Source: Hydrangea macrophylla (lineage: Eukaryota; Streptophyta; Magnoliopsida; Cornales; Hydrangeaceae). Taken from it: a stretch of DNA of 64,000 nucleotides. Within the stretch, counting starts at the first letter, position 1. Each line of letters starts with the position of its first letter. The notes beneath the pieces were generated by a model. It had not been told where the DNA came from, did no database searches, and saw only the letters and a program-made list of their open reading frames with translations. Shown here piece after piece: positions 45,585 through 56,815 of the stretch. The position numbers and the translations under genes are program-made. The stretch is from positions 51,397,649 through 51,461,648 of the forward strand of contig CM066988.1 of assembly GCA_033977485.1 (NCBI GenBank), in the 5' to 3' direction.

Positions 45585-46345
45585 TCAACGCAAATCTGTT
45601 GCGAGGACCGAGAATATAAATCCGTTATATTCTCAAAAGTGGGGTCAACGCAAATATGTTGCGAGGACCGAGAATGCAAATCTGTTACATTCTCAAAAGC
45701 GGGGTCAATGCAAATCTGTTACAAGGACTGAGAATATAAATCCGTTATATTCTCAAAAGTGGGGTTAACGCAAATCTGTTACGAGGACCGAGAATATAAA
45801 TCTGTTATATTCTCAAAAGCCCCCAATGCAAATCAGTTGCGAGGACCGAGAATATAAATCCGTTATATTCTCAAAAGCGGGGTCAACGCAAATCTGTTGT
45901 GAGGACCGAGAATGAAAATCTGTTACATTCTCAAAAGCGGGGTCAACGCAAATCTGTTGCGAGGACCAAGAATATAAATCTGTTATATTCTCAAAAGCGG
46001 GGTTAATGCAAATTTGTTACAAGGACCGAGAATATAAATCCATTATATTCTCAAAAGCGGGGTCAACGCAAATCTGTTACGAGGACAGAGAATATAAATC
46101 CGTTATATTCTCAAAAGCGGGGTCAACGCAAATCTGTTGCAAGGATCGAGAATATAAATCTATTATATTCTCAAAAGTGGGGTCAATACAAATCTGTTGC
46201 GAGGACCGAGAATATAAATTCGTTATTTCTCAAAAACGGGGTCAACGCAAATCTGTTACGAGGAACGAGAATATAAATCCGTTATATTCTAAAAAGCGGG
46301 GTCAATGTAAATCTGTTGCGCGGACCGAGAATGCAAATCTGTTAC
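45585..46345 (+). repeat. 60-bp tandem array (about 13 units)
   Basis: The unit contains CAAATCTGTTGCGAGGACCGAG, then AATATAAATCCGTTATATTC, then TCAAAAGCGGGGTCAACG. The AGGACCGAGAAT word recurs at steps of 60 bp with single 58- and 59-bp exceptions. Because 60 is a multiple of three, an open frame can run through it (about 46006-46545), but that frame is an effect of the repeat. Confidence 0.9.
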
Positions 46346-46851
46346 ATTTTCAGAATCCAGGGGTTAATCATATTCAAAATATTGGAGTCAAATTCTTTTC
46401 AATTTCAATAATCAGGAGTCAAACAGACTCAAATTCTGTTCAATTTCAAAAAAATCAGGGGTCAAACAGGCTCAAAATCATGCTTAAAGGGTTAAGAATT
46501 CCTGAAAACAGGGGTCCAATTTTCTCAAGTCAATTTGGATTCTAAAATCAGGAGTCAAATGGGACTCAAAGAATTTTCTATTCACAAAATTGGAAGTCAA
46601 ATCAGACTCAGCAAATTTTCTAATCGGACTCAAAGAATTTTCTATTCACAAAATTTGGAATCAAACAGACCCATATTTTAAATTTACGAAATTGGGAACC
46701 AATTTGGTCTTTGAAAATCATCTTTGGGGGGGGGGGGGGGGGGGGCAAAAAGCATAATGAGGGCAAATTTTGGGGGCTTAAATTCAATTTTCGTGATCCA
46801 ATTTGAATTTTGGGGGGGGGGGGGGAATGAAGGGTTTGTTAACCGTCTCAA
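46346..46851 (+). repeat. Degenerate GGAGTCAAACAGACTCAAATT-type repeats and poly-G tracts
   Basis: The repeats resemble the 41-bp array upstream of PMD copy A in wording (…GACTCAAA…TTTTC…AAAATT…GGAGTC). They are followed by sequence collinear with 660-790 (ATGAGGGCAAATTTTGGGGG). Two G homopolymers, 46726-46745 and 46812-46825, have expanded relative to copy A, where the same sites are short. Confidence 0.65.
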
Positions 46852-47005
46852 ACGCAGCACACACTCAAAAGAACAGCAGTCTGTGACTGCCGTGCGGCAC
46901 TCGAGGAGTGCCGCTGCGGCATTCAGCAAGTGCCGCACGGCACTTCATCAACTGTAGTGCACTGTTATCGAGTGCCGCGTTTAAGCGGCAGACTACATAT
47001 ACGCT
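46852..47005 (+). promoter_or_regulatory. GC-rich octamer module upstream of PMD copy B
   Basis: GCGGCACT, AGTGCCGC, GCGGCATT and ACTGCCGT units recur about nine times between 46870 and 46990. They are followed by an AT-rich ACATATACG (46995-47003) that may act as a TATA box, about 215 bp before the ATG at 47218. It is collinear with the module at 800-957. Confidence 0.45.
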
Positions 47006-47217
47006 GGTTTTCAATTTATTTTTTATTCCACTCTCATTCTTCTTCATTCCGAAATCCTTTGGAGAGATTTTTTTTCTTTTCTTATATTGATCTAAAGGGC
47101 CTACAGGTCAGTTCCTCTCGATTAGAATTTCATTATTCTCTTTACTTTAGTTGTTTTCTTGATTCCTTTCAAAAGTTCAAACTCTCAGTTCACACCCCTT
47201 TTAACATGCTATTCGAT

Positions 47218-49990
47218 ATGGCGAGTGGTTTGGGTAGCAGAAAGAAGACCAAGTATGTGGCCACTCCTCATCCCGACCCTACATTCTTGCTCCGAGATCC
47301 AGACAAGCATTTATCTACACGGGCATTCCAGCGACAGGTATACACGCCTCCTCCAGTTCCCTTTTTGCAATCCTTCTTCATTAAAAACCTTATGAATACA
47401 ATGCACAATCAACACAACTTCACATGCTTTCTTATGGATGCAAATGCTGTGCTTGTTAGAATTTTCGAACATTTTAACTGCATCTGTGCTTATTCATCTA
47501 TATTCAATCTCATTATTATTTTTTTCTTTCAATTCTTCTCAAAGAATTTTTTTGAATGCGATGTATGTCAATCAAGACTTCAAACATCCCTCAATGAATA
47601 ATGACTGCTATGCTTATGAATTTCCCGAGTGCTGCAATCGCCTTTTCATTCATTTAAATTTGATTTGGATACTTTCGAACCTATATTTCTTTTAAACCTT
47701 CTCTTACAAGGTTCGTGGATCCAAGACATGTTATTTTTTTCAAGAATGCGAACACTAATTTTTTGCGAAGTCTCTCAAGCACTTTAAATGCTTTCATTAT
47801 TCATTCATCCTTTATTATCACTTCTTTTCCCCTTTTTTTATATTATCCTTATATATATATTTCATTATTTTCTCTTATTTATTATTTTCTTTTATTTTCT
47901 TTTTCTTTCGTCTGCTTATTTACTAACACCACTTTTGTGATTCTTGCAGCTTCAGCCTACCATGCTGAAGGGACACGGTAGCCTGGCACACGCCTTTGCA
48001 TGGTATGAGGAGCTGAACGAGACCGTGCAAGGTTATATTGATGCGGCGGGCTTTGGAGACTTTGTCAAACTCTTGACGAAGAGCTCTAACGACCTGCGAC
48101 AGATTCATGCTCTCTTCGAGCGGTGGTGGGATACCATCAACACATTCCATTTCTCGTTCGGGGAGATGACGATGACTCTGCTAGATTTCAGCATGATCAC
48201 TGGGATCCCCTTTGGGGGGGAGTGCCTCCACTAACTCGATACGGTGACAGAGTGGGATCGGGTGTTGCCGCTGCTGGGAGTTGTCCCCGAGGAGACCTCG
48301 GTCACGGCCAAGTGGTTTATGGATACCTTTAAGGGCCAGGAGGGTTTCACGGACAAGCAGATGGCCCGAGGCTTCCTCATGTACATGCTGGGATGCTCCC
48401 TGTTGAGCACTAGGGGGGATCGGATTTCTGTGGCACTGGTGGGGTCCGTGGAGGTCATGGGACAGATCTATTAGTATGACTGGGCTAGTGCAGGATTAGC
48501 TATCCTGTACAAGCATATGTGGGACATTTCTCGAGACCGGTCGTGCTCCACTGGCGGCTTCTGGAGGGCATGGGAGGTATACCTCTTCTCTTTTATTAAT
48601 TTCCAATTTTGAATTAAACCTTGCATTCTTATTTCAATTTCTTTATTCATGAATCTCAAAACTTATGTTCTTTTTCTTTCTTGCAGATTTGGTCCCATGA
48701 GTATCTGCATATGATGTCGCCTGAGACGCGACCAGCGGACGCCCTCATCATGCCCCAGGGACTGAAGTGGGCGAAGGAGCGAGTGGGGTGGAAGACCGGG
48801 GCTCATGATTTTGTCTCGTTCAGGAATTTTATGACGAATCTACGAGAGCCACACATCGGATGGCAGCCCTGGCTCGACATGATTCCCGACACTTCCCAGG
48901 GGATACGACAGTCGGCTGGGTACGACCCACAGAGGATATTATTGGACGGCCCAGATGCTCAGGAGTGGTATCTGGGGAGAGGATGACCAGGCAGTCGCTG
49001 GCGGCTGATTCATTCTTCGTGCCGCGTCCTCCGCCCGAGTCCATGAGAGCTACAGATACCCTCCAGGGTTTCGCACTCACTGTCGCCTTAGCTGGGCTTT
49101 CCATTCAGGATTTCGTGGAGCCTCCTGATGGGTATGCAGCTTTTCGGACCGACAAGCTGATGAAGAGCTTCCCTATGATGGAAGTGACCCGGGTGAGTTA
49201 CTTTTAGCCTTTCAATCTTTCTTTTAATTCTTAACCATGCATGTACTCCTTCTTAATGAATTCATTTTTTCTTCTCTGTAGCCCCTTCCTGCTACAGCTC
49301 GGGCTCCAGCTCTACCACCCTGGGATTGGAGCCTTCGGACGGTCTCCTATGGCGAGCAGACCACGACTATGGTCCCCAGATATCAGGCGGGTGCTCCTAC
49401 CATTCCACTCCAATATGACCATGTCCCGCGGGACTATGCAGAGGAGGGCTTGCTCTATGCTCATAGCGTGAGAGAGTGGATCTATGGCCGAGAGTGGAGG
49501 CTAATCTCTAAAACTTGCCTTTTGTTTTAAATTGCATTCTCATTTTGACATTCTAACCTTTCTTCCCTTGATTCAGGCTGACGGGGTGTGGGCAGCTGCT
49601 GAGGCTCATGCGAGAGCCCTGGTAAAAACAAATGCTCCCTTTTATTTACACTTGCTTTTAGCACTTCAACTTTTAAATACAACTTGGTAATTCAATCTAT
49701 TTCTTCATTTAGGAGGAATAGAATGGGGCTTTGGCCCGGCACATAGGAGAGTTCCAACAGCAGCTTCAGCAGTTTGGTATCGATTTTAACGGAGCTCCTG
49801 GGTCAGTGATGGAGGTACCATTGGAGACAGAGGTGGAGGCAGCAGTGGAGGTACCAGTGGCGGCAGAGGTGGAGGCAGAGGCGGAGGTAGAGGCAGAGGC
49901 TGAGGTAGAGGCGGAGCGAGCGCGACAGAGTCAGAGGAGGAGCCCCTCAGATGCGTGACTCTCCAGACTCGAGGCCGGGGCGGGGGACTG
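47218..49990 (+). pseudogene. Plant mobile domain (PMD) gene, copy B, six exons, heavily mutated
   Basis: Exon positions mirror copy A with nearly the same lengths: 47218-47337, 47950-48576, 48687-49192, 49282-49500, 49577-49621, and 49713 to about 49990. Domain landmarks are RWWDTINTFHFSFGEMTM, DFSMITGIPFGGE, KWFMDTFKG and MYMLGCSLLSTRGD. Lesions are TAA at 48232-48234, TAG at 48472-48474, a 1-bp loss near 48973 in exon 3, a mutated donor after exon 4 (CT instead of GT at 49501), TAG at 49719-49721, and frame changes in the Gly/Glu-rich tail. The 40-codon first exon and 209-codon second exon equal those of copy A, which supports both models. It is a pseudogene copy of the same cassette. Confidence 0.8.
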
Positions 49991-50436
49991 ACCTTATCTT
50001 TATCTCTCTTTCCTTTTTTTTTTTTTTTTTTTTTTATGTTTTGAGTGCCTTTTGGGACACATACTTTTACTTGGATGATTGTATTACACATATTTACTTT
50101 GGTTGACGGCATTTGGGTAGCCGTGATAGGATAGGCATCTGCATTACTTATTTTATGACTGCTTTTTCTTTCATGCTTCTTACTACTGCTCACCGTATGT
50201 GTGACCATAGCTTGGTCCTTTTATTTTATTGAACTCTTTTTGTTTTTCTGTGATCTTGTGATCATTGTTATGCTTTTATTGCTTATTCATGTGAATGAAT
50301 GAATGAATGATGGTGACCATAGCTTGGTCTTGTTGTATGTGATGCATGATGCACGCGTTTTATTGTTTTTATTCAATTTTCTGTTTGCAGGTGGGCTGAA
50401 AACATTACAAACAAGCCCTATCCAAAATAAAACTCC

Positions 50437-50600
50437 AAGCGGCATTCGGTTAGGCTTCTGCGGCACTCAGTGAATGCCGCAATGGTAGTCAGTGAATGCT
50501 GCAACGGCATTTACAGACTGCCGCGCGGCACTTACCCGAGTGCCGTTCTACTTTACCGAGTGCCGCCCTGTGTTCTAGGCAGATCTACTCTTATTTAAAG
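50437..50600 (+). promoter_or_regulatory. GC-rich octamer module and TATA-like box upstream of DUF7745-like copy B
   Basis: GCGGCATT, GCGGCACT, ACTGCCGCGCGGCACT and GAGTGCCG units occupy 50438-50572. CTTATTTAAAG follows at 50590-50600, about 60 bp before the ATG at 50659. The spacing matches copy A. Confidence 0.5.
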
Positions 50601-50658
50601 CCTTCTTTCTTTATAACTCTGTAAAAACACTCTTTCTTCCCATTCACCCTCTTCTCAA

Positions 50659-51512
50659 ATGGCTCCCATTAGCTTCCAAATCCTCTTCCCATGGATGGAT
50701 ACTCTCTCTGGCATTGACAGGCTCAACTTCAAGTGTTTCAGACTAAATGACCTCTTCTCTTTCTGACGGATGATTATAAATGAGGGTTTGCTTTAAGCTG
50801 CTATTCGGTGTTGGGATCCCTCTCTCCACATCTTTCGCTTTGGCTCCTAGGAGATCTACCCCTTGTTTGAGGAGTTTCGTGCCATTTTGCACATTGATCC
50901 CTCTGCGAATTCGATAGTTCCTCTAGTGCAGGCTGGGTATGTCCAGGACCTTGCTGCTCTCCTTCATACATCTCGAAACGTGGCTGGCTTTTTCATTCGC
51001 AATCGGCAGATCGACTTTGAGCGTCTTTCCTCTGTCTATGCTTCCCTGGGGGATCCCTATGACGGTGGGTATCAGATTATTCGGCGTAGTACGCTATTGA
51101 TAGCTATGCTCTCTTACTTCCTCTTTCAGTCATCTTCTGATGTACTCATTCCCATTGCTTGTGGTCTGCGAGAGATGAAGAGTGCCGTTATGCTGATCCT
51201 TGGTGAAACCTTGATTGGTTTGGACCGTGCTCACTCTGCTGAGGCAATGTTGTCCGTGGGAGCACCTTTTGCCTTGCAGGTTTGGCTCATGGAATGCCTT
51301 GATCTCTTTATACACCCTTCACAGCTTCGTGGGCCACTTTCCTATGACCATTTGGAGGTTCACTACCTATTCCATTCTGCCGATGTTTGGCTTGATTGGT
51401 TTCGAGGTCTTTCTGCTGGTGATATCTGTTGGGTCTGCCCGCAGTGGTCTTACCTTTCTATTGCTGTACGACTTCTGGGACGACCTGGTATCTGGTTACC
51501 TGTCTTGCACGC
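50659..51512 (+). pseudogene. DUF7745-like protein, copy B, truncated by a retrotransposon
   Basis: It starts at the ATG at 50659 (MAPISFQILFPWMDTL). Stops at about 50764 and two more before 50860 break the first part; from 50863 the frame is open: EEFRAILHIDPSAN, RNRQIDFERLSSVYASL, MLILGETLIGL, QVWLMECLDLF. After RPGIWLPVL the LTR of the young element begins at 51513, so the last part, including the exon present in copy A at 5509-5692, is lost from view. Where copy A has stops, copy B often has sense codons, so the two copies decayed independently. Confidence 0.65.
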
Positions 51513-54500
51513 TGTGGACACGCGAAATCGGACCACTTCTCTTGTTTGAGATTGCTTTGAAATTGATTTGAATCAAGGGAAGAAAATGAAAGGTCTGTTG
51601 AAAACAGATACAGAGTCGCCACTTGGTCTTTAAGGAACCAAGAAACCTAATTTTGACTCACCCAAGCGGATAAGGGCACCGGCCCTTCATAACCAAAGAA
51701 CTTGGTTCGGGGTTTTGGTACGAGAGAGGAAGGAGCCTTTGCCACGACTAAAACACCCTCAACTCGCCCCGTCTTTCGACGGGCCTCAATTAGCATCCAA
51801 ATAATCATCTTATACTATGTTTGGTTCGGCAAATAATACTATGATAGTATATTACATCACATAAGAAACTTGAAAAATGGAAGATCTAAAGATAAAATAT
51901 CATTCATAAGATCTAAATCAAATATCATGCAATGTAAAGTGAAAGATCACACAAATAAACCTAGGAAAAATCGTCTAATCGTGTATCAAGTAATTAGTTT
52001 CCTTAATCTAAAAGGGACATGGATTGTTCTTGAAACAAATAAACAAAGAAATCAAAATATGCTTAACAAGCTAACATGATGCATGTTATTCTTTGAGAAA
52101 AGAAGATCTCTCAATCCCCGGGACGGATGAGAAAAGGATGATTAGATCGAGGGGAGCATGAACGTGTGATCATGATCATTCCTTATAATCTTCTTAGATT
52201 AGGAGTTACAAAAACCCGAAATCCTTGCATGGATGCAATGTATGTATCTAGAATGTGCCAAGGTTGTAGTGTGCTTTGTGTTCATGGATTCCTAAAATGA
52301 CTTAGAAGTCTAAAATGTGTATGAATGGATGGATAAAATCAACATGGAATATGTACAAATGTAGTATGAACTACTTCCTAAGATATGAGCTAATTTGGAA
52401 TGCATATGAGCATCAAATCAAAGAATGAAAGTTGAAATGTGCTTGCTGTGAATAGTGGACAGACTGCATGTATTACTTTGTAACATTATAATGGGAGGTC
52501 AAACGTGCCTAGAAAAATGTAAGAAAAATCAGAGATCATCCTTATTGTGTCTAGAAAATAACACAAAAAGCCAAACATCAATAGCTATCACAGATTAAAA
52601 GAAATAAATCAGAATGTACACATGACTCAGAAACAAAAGCTGCACTGTTGACTGATTTTGTATGATTTTTCATAAATCAAAGAAAAGGTTTATGATGACC
52701 TATTATATACCAAAAGTTTTCTAAGACACCCAAGTTTTATAAAAAAAATAGAAAAGATATATGTACAGTGATGAAAATATCCAGAATAAGTGCAAGAAGT
52801 TGGGTGAACATTTTGTGAGAACAGAGGCAGATTATGAATATGAACTTCTCACATCCAAAACAAATACTTTCACATCTCTATAATTGATGGGAAAAATTGG
52901 GGACAAACTATGATGTATTAGGAAGATTTTCCAAGTGGTTTCATCATCATAACTCGAGTATTTAATTCAAAACAAATCTTTGAATCTGAACAGCTCACTG
53001 TTTTGGATCATTGTTTTGGAGATTTTGGGGAAAACAAAGTTTTGTTTCTTGAAACCAAATGAGAGGGATTGAGAGGGGTTTTGAGATAGATGTTTTGAAA
53101 ACATATTTTCAACACTCAATAAGGATTATAGCCACTTAGAATACCAACATCAAACTCATCATTAAGAACCTCCAAGATTGTTGGAGAGATTTATTTTATT
53201 TTTTGAACATAACTTCAATACATTCCAAGAATACCTTGGAAGTATTGAGGTTATGATTATCATCTATCAAACATGTTTTTGAGGTCAAGAGCTACTATCC
53301 ATAAGGATTCACTCACCCCAAACTTCATGTCATCACTTAGATGATGATGAACTAGTAAGTAAATAAATAAAAAGAAAAAGAAATGAGATAAGGAGAGATG
53401 AACATATATATAATCAAAGCAAGTAAATAGCAATTAATAGATGATAATCAATGTGATTTTGGACTTGTAGCTTGGTGTTTCACTCATAGATTTTGACATT
53501 TGGACATGGAAGTAGCTTCCTAACTCAAGAATGCTCAAGAATGGTGATTGGGGGTGTTTGGAATGTGAAGTATAAGAGAGGTAATGGAAGAAAACAAGGT
53601 TAAAACTCACTTTCTCTAGCAAATAAGTAGGAGGAAGCTCCTTTTCTCTCTTCTAAACCTATCCCTATCTCTCTTCTTCTCTACAACTTTTCAAGCTTTT
53701 GCACTTGGCCCCCCCAAAATGAAGAGCAATGGAGGGTTTAAATAGGCCAATTTGGGGTGGTTTTGGGATTTTAGAAGTGTTCCCATTGGTCCCAAACATC
53801 TGAAAACATAAAACTATGTCGTTTTGACTTTCAATTAATCAAATTGGACCCCCAAAAAAATTACAAAAATGGCCTCTGCGAGGGTTGAGTGTCGCGGCGG
53901 CACTGGACCAGTGCCGCGGCGGCAGTGGGCCAGTGCCGCGGCAGCACTGCTCCTCAGACGCCCAGAAATTTACGTTTAGGCCCCCAGAGGTTCCGGTATT
54001 CGCGAAAAGGCCCTACTTTGTCCGAAATTCACAGAAAATGCGTATGAACTCCAAACTGAGATTGTGATATACCGTTGGAAAGGTAATGGAGTCTACTTTA
54101 CATAAAAAATAGTTCGGGGATAGGTCACTTTGAAAAGTTTTGCGGTATTCGCGATAAAGGCCGATTTGATCGCCTTTTTCACCTTTGGAAATTCATAATA
54201 AATTCGTTTTAAATCCAGAAATTATGTGCGATATACCGTTGGAAAGCTATTGACCTCTAGTATTCATGAAAAATGTTTGAAAATTGTTTTGGTGCCCCGA
54301 TTCTAAAGTCAAATTCTGGTCAAACTGGTCAAATATGGGATTCCCGGGAAGTTCTGGAAACCTCTGGGAGTTCCCGGGAGCTGATGTTTTTGCTCGATTT
54401 TCTTTTGGAACTTATTTTAACACTTTTCTCATGATTTAAAATGATTTTGGTGAATTCGAACGATTTCGGTCAAACTTGGTCAAACCTGGTCAAACCTAGT

Positions 54501-54813
54501 CAAACCTTGGTCAACCAGTCAACGGGGAATTTCCGGGAACTTCCGGGACTTCCAGGGGTCTCTGGGAGCTGACGATTTCATCTGATTTCTCTTAAAAACT
54601 CGTTTTATCGCTTTCCTTACGACGTAGCATGTTTTCAGAACTTTGGGACCAAATCTGGGAGTTTTTTGGGCTTTTAGGGGCATTTTGGTCATTCTGAGCA
54701 TTCTGAGAGATGGAGCTGACTTCCGATAGTCCTTTTGAGTCTTTTGCGATCATTGTGAACCACCAAGCTATGGGTCTCCTGAATCTGATAGCCGACAAAA
54801 TGGGGTGTCTACA
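51513..54813 (-). repeat. 3' LTR (3.3 kb) of a young Tat/Ogre-like element
   Basis: It runs TGTGGACACGCGAAA…GGGGTGTCTACA. The first 1,840 bases align without gaps to 62161-64000, with four substitutions found by eye. On minus it contains a TATA-like CCTATTTAAACCC (53734-53746), with a GC-rich octamer cluster upstream (53885-53955: AGTGCCGCGGCGGCAGTGGG and similar). GGTCAAACC repeats lie near 54470-54510. It interrupts DUF7745-like copy B. Confidence 0.9.
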
Positions 54814-54829
54814 GTTTGCCCCTCTTTGG
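54814..54829 (-). other. Polypurine tract of the young element
   Basis: On the minus strand the bases just before the 3' LTR read CAAAGAGGGGCAAAC, purine-rich as required for plus-strand priming. Its position fixes the element's orientation as minus. Confidence 0.7.
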
Positions 54830-56004
54830 CATGAACTTGCGAGGCAACGCATGTCGCAAGCGAGTGCCAAAGCTTTGAAGAGACAAGACTTTTTGGAGGC
54901 TATAGATTTAGGATAAAAGCGTTGCAAAAGATGCAATGATGAAAAAAGATGTTGAGGTCAGTGCTGGTCGTGCTCTGCGTGAGCTGCCTACGTATCCCAA
55001 GGGGAATCAGACCAGGGCGTAGTTCAGGGCACAAAGGAATAAATCACACATGCACAACGAGACATGCGGATGCTATGCTATGAGGATGATATGTAATGCA
55101 TGGATGTGATATGAATTGTGTCATGAGTTCTATCATGTCTAGTGTTATGATCCTAGTATGAGCAGGTGCTGTGGGGTGTGCCACTCCGAGTGGGCTGGTG
55201 TTGTGCTAGTGTTCGTGACTGTGATGTAGTGGATGACTCAGATGAGGACATCAAGGTTTAGAAGACTCTGGGTCTAGGGGCAAACCTCTGGAACTTGGGA
55301 AGTGTGTGTTGCAAATAGTGAGATGGATCAGGTGCGCGTTGTCTAAAAAGACAACAGCTAAAGGTGACCGAGGGATTTTGTGATGAAAAGGGATAGATGA
55401 GGAAACTCATGATAGACGAGAGACACGGAGCCATGGAAGGACTGTGCTTCATGTGGGCGATGCCCTGATTGTTCCTGATGGCTGATTTTCGGGAGTTGGT
55501 TCCTCTTATGCTACTTTCTGCTGGGGGTAGTTGGAATTAGTATCTTTCGGTTCCTGTCCTCGGGGGGTGACGCGGGGTTCTCGGAGAATCTCTCTTTTCT
55601 TGATCGGGGAACCAGGACCCATCTCTGAATCTCTCACGGCTGATCAAATCCTTCGGCGCTCAATCCAAGAGGGCCGGTCGGGGCCTCTGGGAGCTGGTAT
55701 CTTTCTGTTTCTGTCCTCGGAGGATGATGTAGGGTTCTCGGAGAATCTCTTTTTCCTTGATCGGGGAACCAGGACCCATCTCTGAATTTCTCACGGCTGA
55801 TCAAATCTTTCGGCGCTCAATCCAAGAAGGCCGGTCGGGGCCTCCGGGAGATGGTATCTGTCGGTTTCTGTCCTCGGAGGATGATGTACTCTGCTAGGAA
55901 GAAGGAAATACGTCCATTAAATGGGAGTAAAGGTATCATTCTATTTATGATGAGGGATATAAAGATGGTCCGTGGCAGTTAAGGTTTTGATTATTGAAAG
56001 AGGA

Positions 56005-56815
56005 GGGTGATCAACAATCACTCATGGACTTATGTTGCAACAAAGAAAGATCAAACAGCCACTCATGGACTTATGTTGCTAGGAGAAAGAAGATCATCAA
56101 CAGCCACTCATGGACTTATGTTGCATGAAGAAAGATGATCAACAGCCACTCATGGACTCACGTTGCATGAAGAAAGACGGAAGATCAACAGCCACTCATG
56201 GACTTATGTTGCAAGGAGAAAGGAAGATCATCAACAGCCACTCATGGACTTATGTTGCATGAAGAAAGATGAAAGATCAACAACCACTCATGGACTTATG
56301 TTTCTAGGATGAAAGCAGATCATCAACAGCCACTCATGGACTTATGTTGCATGAACGAAGATGATCAACAGCCACTCATGGACTTATGTTGCATGATGAA
56401 AGATGAAAGATCAACAGCCACTCACGGACTTATGTTGCTAGGATGAAAGAAGATCATCAACAGCCACTCATGGACTTATGTTGCATGAAGAAAGATGATC
56501 AACAGCCACTCATGGACTCACGTTGCATGAAGAAAGACGGAAGATCAACAGCCACTCATGGACTTATGTTGCAAGGAGAAAGGAAGATCATCAACAGCCA
56601 CTCATGGACTTATGTTGCAAGGAGAAAGGAAGATCGTCAATAGCCACTTATGGACCTATGTTGCAAGAAGAAAGGAAGATCATCAACAGCCACTCATGGA
56701 CTTATGTTGCATGAAGAAAGATGAAAGATCAACAGCCACTCATGGACTTATGTTGCTAGGATGAAAGAAGATCATCAACAGCCACTCATGGACTTATGTT
56801 GCATGAACGAAGATG
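56005..56815 (+). repeat. Tandem array with AACAGCCACTCATGGACTTA units
   Basis: About 14-15 units of roughly 45-62 bp combine CAACAGCCACTCATGGACTTA with TGTTGCATGAAGAAAGATGA or TGTTGCAAGGAGAAAGGAAG. Unit types alternate in a higher-order pattern (for example 56106-56240 is repeated at 56466-56600). Open frames through it are repeat artefacts. Confidence 0.85.

Noticed and set aside
45585..46345. CRISPR-like array (regular 60-bp spacing)
   Set aside because: The whole unit is conserved, with no unique spacers, no cas genes and a plant context; it is an ordinary tandem repeat.
46006..46545. Open frame of 179 codons (+)
   Set aside because: It runs through the 60-bp tandem array, whose length is a multiple of three; the frame is a by-product of the repeat.
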